Source: Gemmatimonadaceae bacterium
GTDB lineage: Bacteria > Gemmatimonadota > Gemmatimonadetes > Gemmatimonadales > Gemmatimonadaceae
Direction: 5' to 3'
DNA length: 50,497 bases
NCBI GenBank assembly: GCA_035633115.1
Contig: DASQFN010000068.1
Span: 1-50,497, forward strand
Below, one piece after another: positions 38,379-49,310 of the stretch (the first letter of the stretch is position 1; each line of letters opens with the position of its first letter). Position numbers and translations under genes: made by a program. Below the pieces are notes generated by a model. That model was not told the origin of the DNA and did no database searches. It saw only the letters and a program-made list of their open reading frames with translations.

Positions 38379-39155
38379 TCAGTTTTCTAACTCTTCGAGC
38401 GCGAGACGATAATCTTCGTCCGACATTGGCCAGTAATGCCACTTGATCTGGCTTTGCATGTAGGAGACTCCTTTTCCGAATGTTGTGCGCGCAACAAGCA
38501 TGTGCGGCGGACCGCTCCTGCCGAGTCGGCCCACAGCCTCGGTGATCTGGCCGACGTCGTGCCCATCGACTTCATGCACGTCCCATCCGAACGCCGACCA
38601 CTTGGCCCCCATATGTGCAAGGTCCAGGACATCAGCCGTATAGCCGAATGCCTGCTGGCCATTCAAGTCAATGATACCGATCAGATTGGACAGTCGGTGA
38701 TGGGCCGCGAACATCGCGGCTTCCCAAACGGATCCCTCGTTACATTCGGCGTCGCTCATCAGTACGAAAACTCGTCGTCCGGATTTCTGAAGGCGGGCCG
38801 CGAGAGCCGCGCCGGCTCCGATAGAGAGCCCGTGTCCGAGCGAGCCGGTCGCGAAATCGATCCCTCGCAATTCATGCTCTGGATGAACGCCAAGGAAGCT
38901 GCCATCCGCGCAGTACGTGGCCAGCTGTTCTGCACTCAGCCACCCGCGAAGTTGGAGAGCTGCATATAGTGCCAGTGCCGCGTGCCCCTTCGACAGAATG
39001 AACCGGTCTCGATCTGGATCCTCAGGCGACGCAACCTGCAGAATTCCGCCGTAGAGTGCCGCGAGCAGATCCGCAATGGAGAGCGCCGAACCTATATGAC
39101 CGACATTCGCTCGCTTCGACTCGCGGAGTACGATATGTCTTATCTGCTGCTGCAT
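38379..39155 (-). CDS. Transketolase, N-terminal subunit
   Basis: 258 residues of the thiamine-diphosphate pyrophosphate-binding domain. It has NVGHIGSALSIADLLAALY, FILSKGHAALALYAALQLRG and the GHGLSIGAG loop. The metal motif reads MSDAECNEGSVWEA, so the usual GDG is SDA, but the acidic Asp and the Glu-Asn part and downstream DLNG remain. It heads the operon. The upstream frame is open but has no start codon, so the N-terminus is slightly short for the family. Confidence 0.9.
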   Translation of the reverse strand: MQQQIRHIVLRESKRANVGHIGSALSIADLLAALYGGILQVASPEDPDRDRFILSKGHAALALYAALQLRGWLSAEQLATYCADGSFLGVHPEHELRGIDFATGSLGHGLSIGAGAALAARLQKSGRRVFVLMSDAECNEGSVWEAAMFAAHHRLSNLIGIIDLNGQQAFGYTADVLDLAHMGAKWSAFGWDVHEVDGHDVGQITEAVGRLGRSGPPHMLVARTTFGKGVSYMQSQIKWHYWPMSDEDYRLALEELEN

Positions 39156-39419
39156 GTGGTGCCCGTTTTTTTGAATTGGTCTGCTGTCCGTGACACCCGC
39201 CGGAGCAACGATAACCGCTGCGCCCTCTAATTCAATAGTAGCGATGCTCCCGTAGCTCCAACGATGTCCGCTCCCACGCTGTCGCCGTCAGTTCCTGACG
39301 GAGGGCTCCGCCTCACCTTCGCGGCATTTGTTGGTCCGCGCCTATCTCGCGATATTGTGCCTCAGCTGCCTACGGTGCTATCGAGTTTTTCTATCACCTG
39401 ACTGCCAGTTCCCTATCAT
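39156..39419. promoter_or_regulatory. Divergent intergenic region upstream of the transketolase operon and a GT87 gene
   Basis: 264 bases between the starts of the minus-strand sugar operon and the plus-strand GT87 gene, so it should hold both promoters. I see no clear -10/-35 pair or operator palindrome. The GGTCAGG-like and CGCGATATTG stretches are only weak leads. Confidence 0.35.
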
Positions 39420-40385
39420 TTGCCTAGAACAGCTCAGCGGATTCTTCTAGCGGTTACAATCGCAACGCTCGCCTCGATGCTTCCTTCGGCGATTAGCGAT
39501 TCAATCATAACATGGTATTCGGCTTACTCGATCCTCTTCCTTGGCGATCCATACAAAATGATCGGCCCGGACAAGATTCTCTTTTACAATCTTCCGCTCA
39601 TCTATCCGATACACCCAGGCCTCTTGTCGCTGCCGCTTGGGTTCCTCTCCGCGGCCGATTTCGCTTCCGCATTCGTCTGGATCTCTGCCTTCATCTTCGT
39701 ACTCGCGGCAACCCACAAGGACTGGAACCTTGTGCCGGTTATTTTCTCGGCCCCCTTTTTTGTGTCCGCTTATCAAGGCCAGTGGACGATACTCGCAAGC
39801 GCGGGATACCTGGTTCCTTCGCTTGCGATTTTCTTTACCGCGAAGCCCACCCTCGGACTGGCGCTCTTCGCGGCGAATCCCTCGAGACGCACAATCATCT
39901 CAGCTGTCGGTGGGGGGTTACTTATCGCCTCAATCGGGATGGTGATGTTTCCAGAATGGCCGATTGAATGGTTGAAAATTGTTGGGAGTGCCAGACATCA
40001 GTGGATACCGATAATGCATCCCGCAGGGCTGCTGACCGCTTTAGCGTTGTTTCGCTGGCGACGACCGGAGGCGCGGATGATTTTCTTCCTCGCTTGTGTT
40101 CCTCAGACAATGCTGTGGTACGACACGCTCCCGCTTCTCCTGGTCGCGCGGACGTTCAGGGAAAGCCTGATCCTTTCGTTCGTGAGTTGGGTGCCGCTTG
40201 CGGCCCAGCTTCGGACGGGCGAGTTCGTGCCGATGAATATCACGCAGTACGTACTCTACGGCTTCGTGCCGTCCCTGATTCTCGTGCTCCTTCGCCCGAA
40301 CGTAGCGCCTGGCGAAATACGTAACGCAGGCCCGCAGGTGCCAGCGCTTTTGAATCGTTTGGCTGGACTTCGCCGACCGCTGTAA
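39420..40385 (+). CDS. GT87/DUF2029-like membrane glycosyltransferase
   Basis: 321 residues from a TTG; an internal ATG at 39478 would shorten it. Nine or so helices. FVWISAFIFVLAATHKDWNL, LFRWRRPEARMIFFLACVPQ and TMLWYDTLPLLL are shared with the copies at 20470-21498 and 40400-41467. It is read against the neighbouring copy at 40400, 14 bases apart tail to tail, so they arose by inverted duplication or gain. Confidence 0.72.
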   Translation: MPRTAQRILLAVTIATLASMLPSAISDSIITWYSAYSILFLGDPYKMIGPDKILFYNLPLIYPIHPGLLSLPLGFLSAADFASAFVWISAFIFVLAATHKDWNLVPVIFSAPFFVSAYQGQWTILASAGYLVPSLAIFFTAKPTLGLALFAANPSRRTIISAVGGGLLIASIGMVMFPEWPIEWLKIVGSARHQWIPIMHPAGLLTALALFRWRRPEARMIFFLACVPQTMLWYDTLPLLLVARTFRESLILSFVSWVPLAAQLRTGEFVPMNITQYVLYGFVPSLILVLLRPNVAPGEIRNAGPQVPALLNRLAGLRRPL

Positions 40386-40399
40386 CCGAAATGGGGCCG

Positions 40400-41467
40400 T
40401 TATAGAGCGCCGCCGTCATCGCGGCGGGATTGCGCGGCCCTCGAGAAAGACCGCACCGCAAGAACGCGCCGCAAATCGGACAACCATGCCGGCAGTTCAC
40501 CTTCGTTCGGTCGGCGCAGCAGGATGATAAGCGCTGGCAGGCAGGCGAAAACCATCCACTCGAAGCCAACCGGATAGAGTCGCAGAAAGCCGTCACTTCT
40601 GCCGAACACCAGCTCGTACGCAACGGGAGCTGAAGTAACCAGCGCCAGAAACAAAGTCTCGCGAAACGTCACGGCGACAAGAAAAAACGGCAGCACGTCG
40701 TACCATGCCGCTGTCTGGGGCACACACGCGAGCACGAGTATCAGCCGGGCCTCCGGACGTCTCCATCGCAGGAGCGCCAGGATAGAGAGCCATCCCAACG
40801 GCGAAAGGAGCGGCGGAGAATACCGTCTGTCGAGCGGAAGCGAGCCGAGCCAGTCGCCGAGCCACGTTGGCACCAACAGAAAGCCAATCAGCGTCAGCGC
40901 TCCACCGCCCAGTAAGGCGATCTTCAGTGTGCGTCCGGATTGATCCGCAGCGAGAATTGCGAGGCCGATGTTCGGCTTAGCCGCCAGGATCCATCCGAGA
41001 GCTGGAAGGCACGCCGCAGCGGTGAAGATCGGCGACCATTGTGCCTGATGCACAGCAACAAAGAACGGCACGCTCAGAAAAAGTGGAAGTCGAGACCAAC
41101 CCAGGGAGGTAAGGCCATACGCCAGGAGGCCGGTAGAAACCCAGACGAAGAGAGTCACTGCGGCTAACTCCCCGAATCCCGCCAGCGGCAGTGCGGCGAC
41201 CGCCGATGTAATCGGATAGTTGAACACCATGACCGCGTCATACTCGCCGCCCGGTCGGATCACCGTGTAAGGATTCTGACCCTGCAAAAGGGCCTTCCCC
41301 GCGAACCAGAAAACGCTGAAGTCGGTATCGGTAACGCCGAATGTTCTGTGGGCCATCAGGGGCATCAGCGCCGCTGCGGTCGCGATCGCCACCGCGACAA
41401 TTAGTCGAGAGCGGACACTCCGACGGGTCAACTTCGATTGATCGAGCGTTTCCGGCAGGTTTGGCAT
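40400..41467 (-). CDS. GT87/DUF2029-like membrane glycosyltransferase
   Basis: 355 residues from ATG 41467. Motifs FSVFWFAGKALLQGQNPYTV, LRWRRPEARLILVLACVPQT and WYDVLPFFLV match the family. The C-terminus LRRPNEGELPAWLSDLR is also visible in the 23.8-kb remnant. About 61 bases separate it from actF; it marks the right end of the glycan region. Confidence 0.76.
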   Translation of the reverse strand: MPNLPETLDQSKLTRRSVRSRLIVAVAIATAAALMPLMAHRTFGVTDTDFSVFWFAGKALLQGQNPYTVIRPGGEYDAVMVFNYPITSAVAALPLAGFGELAAVTLFVWVSTGLLAYGLTSLGWSRLPLFLSVPFFVAVHQAQWSPIFTAAACLPALGWILAAKPNIGLAILAADQSGRTLKIALLGGGALTLIGFLLVPTWLGDWLGSLPLDRRYSPPLLSPLGWLSILALLRWRRPEARLILVLACVPQTAAWYDVLPFFLVAVTFRETLFLALVTSAPVAYELVFGRSDGFLRLYPVGFEWMVFACLPALIILLRRPNEGELPAWLSDLRRVLAVRSFSRAAQSRRDDGGAL

Positions 41468-41528
41468 CGGGCGACAAAACTACGGCGATCAACTACTTCC
41501 TGCGCGCCTGACGCTCCCAGAGGGGCGA

Positions 41529-42845
41529 TTACTCGTGCGCGGGCAGGGGCTCCATTGTCTCGGGGTTCACCGGCACCTGTACTTCGTCACGGTAGGGCGA
41601 CGTCATAAGCACTACGCGCATCCGCGGGAACGCGTCCATGAACGCCATGTAGCAAAGCCCCCATGCGCCAAGCAGGCCGAGTGCAACGCCAGGCTCCCAG
41701 ACGCCGAACGGAATTCCAGTTGCGTCGGGATAGAGCGATGGATAAACCTCGATATAACGGTGCAGCCAGAGACCAATGAGCGTGCAGCTCGCAAAGAATA
41801 TCATCGTCGGCAGAAATACTTTCGCCGAGCGCGCCATCAGTCCGAAGAAAGGCGCGAACATGAACGCGACCCCGGTGAGCGTCAGCCACATCCACGGTGC
41901 GATCAGCCTCAGGCGCATCCAGTGTGTTTCCTCGCCCATGTTGCCATACCATATGACGAGGTATTGCCCGAACGTCAGATAACCCCAGAACGCAGTGAAC
42001 GCGAAACACAGCTTCCCAAGATCATGGATATGCTTTTCCGTGATCAGATCGTAGCGATCGAGGTACCGCCGCCACGAAATGGTAAGAATCGTGAAGCTTG
42101 CGAGCGCCGTCACCCACCCGCCCATGAAGAACCACCACCCGTACAGGGTGCTCTGGAAATGGATGTCGAGAGACATCGAGAGGTCCCACGACAGCACCAT
42201 CCAGAAAAGCGCGAACGCCAGCCCGAGAAAAACGGCCAGCTTGCCCTGAAGCGAATGCGTCGAGTGAATCTCGCGCCGCTCGTCTCGGAACCCGCGACGC
42301 ATCCGCTCGCGAATCTTCCTCGCCCAGCCCGCACCGCCTTCTCCCGAGAGCCCTACGTCGAGTCGAACGCTCGTGTAGATGTACCACAGGCTGAGGCTCG
42401 CGATGATCCCGAAAAGAATCAAGTCGCGCGGAATCAGAAACGCCGGATTGAGATATATCTGCTTCTCCGGAATCGGCACCGGCGCGACCGCCCAGGGGAA
42501 GATGTGACTCGATCCAAGAAAGATCAGCAGCAGCAGCACGAACGCCACCGGCAGGAACGCGACATAACCCTCGAGGAACCGGATCACCGTTCTCGACCAT
42601 CGCGCCGTCGTGATGCGCTGGACGGCGACGAACATCACGCCGGCGGACGAAATGCTCGTGAAGTACAGCCAGTTGAACAACAGCGATCGCCAGACTCTGT
42701 CGGGTGCCACGAAAATTCCGATGACAAACACCAGCACACCGACGACGGCGAATGCGATGCACAGCGTCCGCAGGCGCGCCGGAAGCGGTCGCGCGGTGCC
42801 GGCGAGGATTTCCTCGCGCGACGGCATGTGGAATTCATGGCTCAT
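41529..42845 (-). CDS. actF: Alternative complex III subunit ActF
   Basis: 438 residues, about ten helices, quinone-reactive integral membrane subunit related to ActC/NrfD but shorter in its motifs. HEFHMPSREEILAGTARPLP is the N-terminal cytoplasmic segment, and YLVIWYGNMGEETHWM is the family helix loop. Alternative complex III oxidises menaquinol and passes electrons to a cytochrome c or directly to an oxidase. Last gene of the act operon; its ATG overlaps the actE stop (ATGA). A decayed fragment of a relative lies at 30030-30262. Confidence 0.93.
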   Translation of the reverse strand: MSHEFHMPSREEILAGTARPLPARLRTLCIAFAVVGVLVFVIGIFVAPDRVWRSLLFNWLYFTSISSAGVMFVAVQRITTARWSRTVIRFLEGYVAFLPVAFVLLLLIFLGSSHIFPWAVAPVPIPEKQIYLNPAFLIPRDLILFGIIASLSLWYIYTSVRLDVGLSGEGGAGWARKIRERMRRGFRDERREIHSTHSLQGKLAVFLGLAFALFWMVLSWDLSMSLDIHFQSTLYGWWFFMGGWVTALASFTILTISWRRYLDRYDLITEKHIHDLGKLCFAFTAFWGYLTFGQYLVIWYGNMGEETHWMRLRLIAPWMWLTLTGVAFMFAPFFGLMARSAKVFLPTMIFFASCTLIGLWLHRYIEVYPSLYPDATGIPFGVWEPGVALGLLGAWGLCYMAFMDAFPRMRVVLMTSPYRDEVQVPVNPETMEPLPAHE

Positions 42846-43594
42846 CGATGCGCTCCAGCGGCAACAGAATCAGGCCGCCGTCGCAGCGTGTCGCCAGCTG
42901 CAGCCGGTGCCGATGCATGAGCCGCGGTCGCCTCGCCGATCGCGACCGGCTTCATGAAAGGCGCGGGCCGAGTGGGCGCCGTTCGAGTGGAACCCGGGAC
43001 TCTGTCGCCGGTGACGCCAGGCGCAGCGAGCGCGCCCGTCGGAACGGTTCTGCCGAGCGCGCCCTGAAGCCCGCGCAGATAATTCACGACGTCCCACCGC
43101 TCCGGCTCCTCGATGCGATTGTACGACGGCATCAACCCGCGGCCGTTGCGGATCATTCCGTAGATGTACCCATCGCTGCGTCCCTTCGTGATATCCATCA
43201 CGAGACTGATTCCGGGCATTCCGAATTTCGTCGCCGGCCCGTCACCCATGCCCTTGTCGCCGTGACACACGGCACAGTTGATCTGGTAATACTTGCGTCC
43301 GTTGACGAGCGACTCTTCGCTCACGGCCACGGGGTTCGGAATTCCTGCCATCGAGTCGATTGTCGCCGGCAGAGCAGCATGAGAAACCTGAAATCCGGCC
43401 ATTGCTGTGCCCGTGACGGGAACGGAGCCCTGTGGGTTGCCACGCGACGGCTTCAGGCTGTCCCTCGCGCTCACCACCTCCCAGGTCCACAGCGACGGCG
43501 TGCGCTTGAACTCCGTAAACCATTCGCATCCACCCATTGCCAGAACCATGGGGGCCGCTGCAATCAGAAAGACGGTGCGATGCCTAACGCTCAC
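42842..43594 (-). CDS. actE: Alternative complex III subunit ActE (monoheme cytochrome c lipoprotein)
   Basis: About 250 residues from the GTG at 43594, inside the end of actD, which yields a signal with lipobox (VLAMGGCEWF). One heme site CAVCHGD and a distal Met in the region MPSYNRIEEPERWDVVNYL. The C-terminal 60 residues are Pro/Ala-rich and unstructured. It transfers electrons from the complex in the periplasm. An upstream in-frame start at 43648 would overlap actD more and lacks a signal. Confidence 0.9.
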   Translation of the reverse strand: MSVRHRTVFLIAAAPMVLAMGGCEWFTEFKRTPSLWTWEVVSARDSLKPSRGNPQGSVPVTGTAMAGFQVSHAALPATIDSMAGIPNPVAVSEESLVNGRKYYQINCAVCHGDKGMGDGPATKFGMPGISLVMDITKGRSDGYIYGMIRNGRGLMPSYNRIEEPERWDVVNYLRGLQGALGRTVPTGALAAPGVTGDRVPGSTRTAPTRPAPFMKPVAIGEATAAHASAPAAAGDTLRRRPDSVAAGAHR

Positions 43595-44083
43595 TGCGCA
43601 CCTCCACTGCTCCGCTCTCGCGAAGAATCGAGGTCGCCGCCGCCGCATCCGAGGGTGCGCACTCGACCCAGACTCCGTAGTCCCCGTGACTGAACCGCGG
43701 GTCGTACCCCACAGTCATCGTCAGTCGAGGGATGCGCGAGTTGATGAACAGTCCGACGACCGTGGACAGCGCGCCGAACAGCACCATCACCTCGAAGCCG
43801 AAGATCGTGTAGGGGACCCATGACGCGACCGGCTTGCCTCCCACGACGAGCGGCCAGTAGTCGGATGTCCAGATCGCGATCCAGTATCCACACGTCGCTC
43901 CGGCAAGCCCACCGAACAGCGTGAACAGCCGCACGGGACTCGGGCCCGCGTTGATCGCGTGCTCGATCTCATGGCGCGGAGTTGGAGTGTAGACGGTGAC
44001 TTCGCCGAGCCGCTTCTGCTTCAGCTCCTCGATCGCGTGAACGGTTGCGTCGAGCTCACGAAATGCTCCGAGAATGCCCGGCA

Positions 44084-44084
<1 letters not shown>
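43584..44084 (-). CDS. actD: Alternative complex III subunit ActD
   Basis: 166 residues of the DUF3341 type: soluble N-terminal part (MPGILGAFRELDATVHAIEEL), two membrane helices and an acidic C-terminus. It binds no cofactor. Shares one base with the actC stop (TAATG) and overlaps the actE start. It anchors and stabilises the complex. Confidence 0.92.
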
Positions 44085-45546
<1,462 letters not shown>

Positions 45547-45547
<1 letters not shown>

Positions 45548-48500
45548 TATTCCGCCGCCCCCGGTGTCGGGTGCAGGACCTTCTTCAGATACACAACCGC
45601 CGTGAACGTGTTGAGCTCCTCGAACACGTGATACGCGCGCCGGTCCTTCACGTTCTTCGCGACCGCCCAGTTCTCATCGGCGGCGTCACCGAATGTTATG
45701 GCGCGCGACGGGCAAGCTTCTGCGCAAGCCGTCGTGAACTCGTCCGCCTCGACTCCGCGGTGCTCGAGCGCCGCGACATTCTCGGCGTCCCGGATTCGCT
45801 GAACGCAGAAGGTGCATTTCTCCATTACACCCTTGCCGCGCACCGTCACGTCCGGATTGAGCTGCCAGTTCAGCGGCTCCGGAAACGCGTACTGCGCCCG
45901 ATCCGGCTCACCGTACCCGAACCAGTTGAAGTAGCGCACCTTGTACGGACAGTTGTTGGAGCAGTAGCGCGTTCCGACGCAGCGGTTGTACACCTGCACA
46001 TTGAGTCCGTCGGGAGCGTGATACGTCGCGTATACGGGACACACCGGCTCGCACGGCGCGTTGCCGCACTGCTGGCACATCATCGGCACGAAGCGCGTGT
46101 CGAAATCCGCACCGATGTCCACGGGCTCCGGAGTCATGCCACCGAGCGACACTCCGCCCCCAGGCTCGGCGGCTCCTCCCTCGAAATACCGCTCCAATCT
46201 GATCCACGCCATCTCGCGACTGCGCGTGATGTTCGCTCCGAATCCCGTGCGATCGGGCAGGAACACTCCGGTCTGCCAGTCCGCTCCGACCGTTGGAATG
46301 TTGTTCTCGGCGTAGCACGCGGTGACACAGGCAGCGCACCCGGTGCAGCGCGCGAGATCGACGGTCATGGCCCAGCGTCGCTTTGCCATCCCGCTCCAGT
46401 GGGTCGCGCTGTACATCCCCTTCGCGTTGGATTCGGGATCACCGCGGTCACCTTGCGCATCGTTGGCGACCGGCGCGCGGAGTCCCGGCAGGAATTCGTG
46501 GCTCGCGTCGCCCGGGAACTCGTGGTGCGCGTGGGATTCGTGCTCGAGGTCCGCGACAAGAACGGCCTGGCCGATTCCGCGGCCGTGCTGTCGCGCCGAT
46601 CCTTCGGTGGTGACGATCAGTGAATGACCCGCCGCGACTGAGACATTCGCTTTTGTCGCATAGCTCACCGAGCCCGCGCGATCCTCCACGTACGGGAGCA
46701 GATCGAATGCATTGAGTCCCGCTTTCGCGTAGCGACCGGCTGCAGCGGAGTGTCCGCGGCCAGCGGCAATCGCAACTGTATCGGGGCGAATGCCGATGTA
46801 GATGAGTGCCGGCGCTGTCAGACTTCCGGCCGCCGTCTGCACCGTGACGTGGTCGCCGTTTGCGACACCGAGGCGCTTCGCTGTCGCAGGATGCATCTCG
46901 ACTACCGTCTGCCAGCAGATCTTCGTTACCGGGTCGGGAATCTCCTGAAGCCACGGCTTGTTGGCGCCCGCTCCAGTCCCGAGCAGAGGGTGCGGGTACA
47001 CCATCAGGAAGTAGTCGCCCGTTGTCTGTGCCAATGTCCGTTGGCCGATCGACGCAGCGGCGGCGCGCGCCGCAGGGGTGGCCCCCAGCGTTCCCGCCAT
47101 GACGCCTTTCGGAAGCCCAGCTGCGAGAGCAGTCGCCCCACCCGGCAGGCGGTTGATGAGCCAGCCGCGGTAGCCGGTTCCCGGCTCGACCGCTGTGCCT
47201 GCAGCCGGAGGATTCGAGATCGAAAGCAGCACGTCGGACGTGGCACGCGTGTCGAACACCGGATCCATCGTCGGCTGCTGGAGCGAGATCGTGCCACGTA
47301 CGGGCTCCGCATCACCCCACTGCTCGAGGGGGTGGTGATCTGGGAGAACGAGATCGGCCATCGCCGTTGTCTCGTCCGGCACGCTCGAGAAGCTCACCTT
47401 GAACGGAACTTTTGCCATGGCCGCCGAGAAGCCCGACGATTTCGGCATCGTGTAGGCGGGATTTGCGCCGCGCACCATGAGCATCGGCACTGATCCAGCC
47501 TGCATTCGCTGAGCGAGCGCGCGAAGCTGAGAGGGCGAATCCATTCCCTCGAAGCCCAGGATGGCTTCAGCCGGACGCACGGTGCTGCCGACATTCCCCT
47601 GCGCCTGATTGAGCGCGTTCGCGGCGAGACAAAGCTCCATCCCATCGGGCGCGCCGCCCGCGGCAAGAACGAGATTCGGCTTCGACGCAGCGAACTCGCG
47701 CTGCAGTGAAGCGAGAATTGCGGCGTCGACGCCGCTCGCCTGCGACGCCTGCTGAGGCGTTGCCGACCCCTCGAGAAGAGCCACAATCGACAGCTCGGAG
47801 CCGGGCCGCGCGTTGATCCATTGATCCGCGTTCAGACCGGTGAGTGAGCGCCGCGCTCCAACGTATACGAGCCGGGGCGCGGTTTCGATGTTCGCACGCG
47901 CGTCAGCGAACGCGAGCTGCTGCGGAACTGCGGCGCCCCACGAGTCGAGAAAATCCGCGCCGACTGCAACAATGAGCCTTGCTGTCGAGAAATCGTATCG
48001 CGGCCAGGCTACGCCGTAGCTCTGCCGGTTCGCGGCGATCGCGGTGTAGTCCGCATCGGGATCGTAGCTCAGGGCCGGCGGGATTCCGTAGAAAGCGAGC
48101 CACGCGTCGAGAAACGTCCGGAACGTTCCGGTCTCGTGCGCGTTGATGAACGCGGCGTTTGCAGCGCCGCCGCGTGTGCGCAGCTCACCGAGCTTCTGTG
48201 TGAAAAGCTGGATGGCTTCGTCCCACGTCGCGCCCTGGAGGCGGCCGCCCTTTCGGATCATCGGCCCGCGGAACCGGTCTGGATTGTACAGCCCCTGCAG
48301 CGCGGCCTGCCCGCGCGAGCAAAGCGCGCCGCGGTTGAGCGGATGATCCGGATTCCCCTCGAGCTTGATCGTGCGACCGTCGCGCGTCTCCGCGATCAGT
48401 CCACAGCCGGCAGAGCATTCGCGACAAGTCGTGGCGTAATAGGTTGAAACACCCGGCACTGTCTCGTCGGGCGAAACGAGGTACGGGATCAGCTTCTCGA

Positions 48501-48651
48501 CTCGTTCGGACGAGCAGCCGATCATGGTCGTCGCGGCGCCGGTTGCGCCGAGGACTTTCAGGAAATCGCGGCGCTTTACACCGCGCGTCTGCTGCGCGTC
48601 CCCGTTCATCGCAGCGCCAGGGTCAGGAGCAGCATCCGATTCGTCGCGCAC
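45547..48651 (-). CDS. actB: Alternative complex III subunit ActB (molybdopterin-like domain fused to iron-sulfur domain)
   Basis: 1034 residues. Tat-like signal RRDFLKVLGATGAATT. The N-terminal half resembles molybdopterin oxidoreductases, with a Fe-S region CRECSAGCG, but the family lacks the cofactor. The C-terminal ferredoxin-like part has CTGCAACVTACYAEN, CQQCGNAPCEPVCP, CVGTRYCSNNCPY and CTFCVQRIRD plus CAEACPS, enough for three [4Fe-4S] and one [3Fe-4S]. Starts with GTG 48651 just after the actA stop; ATG 48609 is possible. The electron path runs from ActC to these clusters. Confidence 0.95.
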
Positions 48652-48652
48652 G

Positions 48653-49189
48653 TCAGAAGTGACACACCGCGCAATCGTAGCGCGCCTTGAGGGGTGGATT
48701 CGACCGGCCCACGTGACAATTCACGCACCATCCCATGTTGAGCGAGCTTGCCTGGGACACCTGTTCCATCTTCTGGACTTCACCGTGGCACGTCTGGCAG
48801 GTTACGCCTGCGCTGACGTGCCGCATGTGCGGGAAGTGCACGTATTCCGGAAGCTTGTGGATGCGCACCCACGGCACCGGCTGCTTCTTGTTCCAGTACG
48901 AGGCGAGCTTCTGAATCTCGGGTTTGTCGGTGCCGATGACAGTGTGACATCCCATGCATGTTGCAACCGCTGGAAGCCCTGGGTCAGGCGACTTGTTGGC
49001 CGTATAGTGGCAGTAGAGGCAGTTCATCTTGAGGTTTCCCGCGGCGTGCCGAGGGTGCGGAAACCGAACCGGCTGTACGGGGCTGTTGCCCTGAGAGGAT
49101 GACGCACCCGCGTAAGCGGAGAGCATCGCCGCAGCGGCGGCGAGCACGACGAGGCCCGGAATGGCGATCCATCTGCTCCCTACTCTCAT
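48653..49189 (-). CDS. actA: Alternative complex III subunit ActA (pentaheme cytochrome c)
   Basis: 178 residues, N-terminal anchor GLVVLAAAAAMLSAYAG, then five CxxCH heme motifs: CLYCH, CMGCH, CQTCH, CVNCH and CAVCH, the expected number. Periplasmic electron acceptor of the complex. First gene of the operon, and a TGTGA-N6-TCACA palindrome lies about 48 bases upstream of its start. Confidence 0.95.
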   Translation of the reverse strand: MRVGSRWIAIPGLVVLAAAAAMLSAYAGASSSQGNSPVQPVRFPHPRHAAGNLKMNCLYCHYTANKSPDPGLPAVATCMGCHTVIGTDKPEIQKLASYWNKKQPVPWVRIHKLPEYVHFPHMRHVSAGVTCQTCHGEVQKMEQVSQASSLNMGWCVNCHVGRSNPPLKARYDCAVCHF

Positions 49190-49228
49190 GCGCGGCCGGG
49201 CTCAGCCAGTTGAATCATTACGTCGGGT

Positions 49229-49246
49229 TTGTGAAGAATTTCACAA
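49229..49246. promoter_or_regulatory. CRP/FNR-family operator upstream of actA
   Basis: TTGTGA-AGAATT-TCACAA is a perfect match to the CRP-family half-sites TGTGA and TCACA at a 6-base spacing. The centre is about 48 bases before the actA start, in the only large gap upstream of the operon, so regulation of respiratory gene expression by a CRP/FNR-family protein is plausible. No such regulator is encoded in the window. Confidence 0.65.
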
Positions 49247-49310
49247 GGTGGAAACGATGGCCGGAATAATGGCGTTGCCGGGTTGCCGTCGCAAGGCGCC
49301 CAGCCACTGA

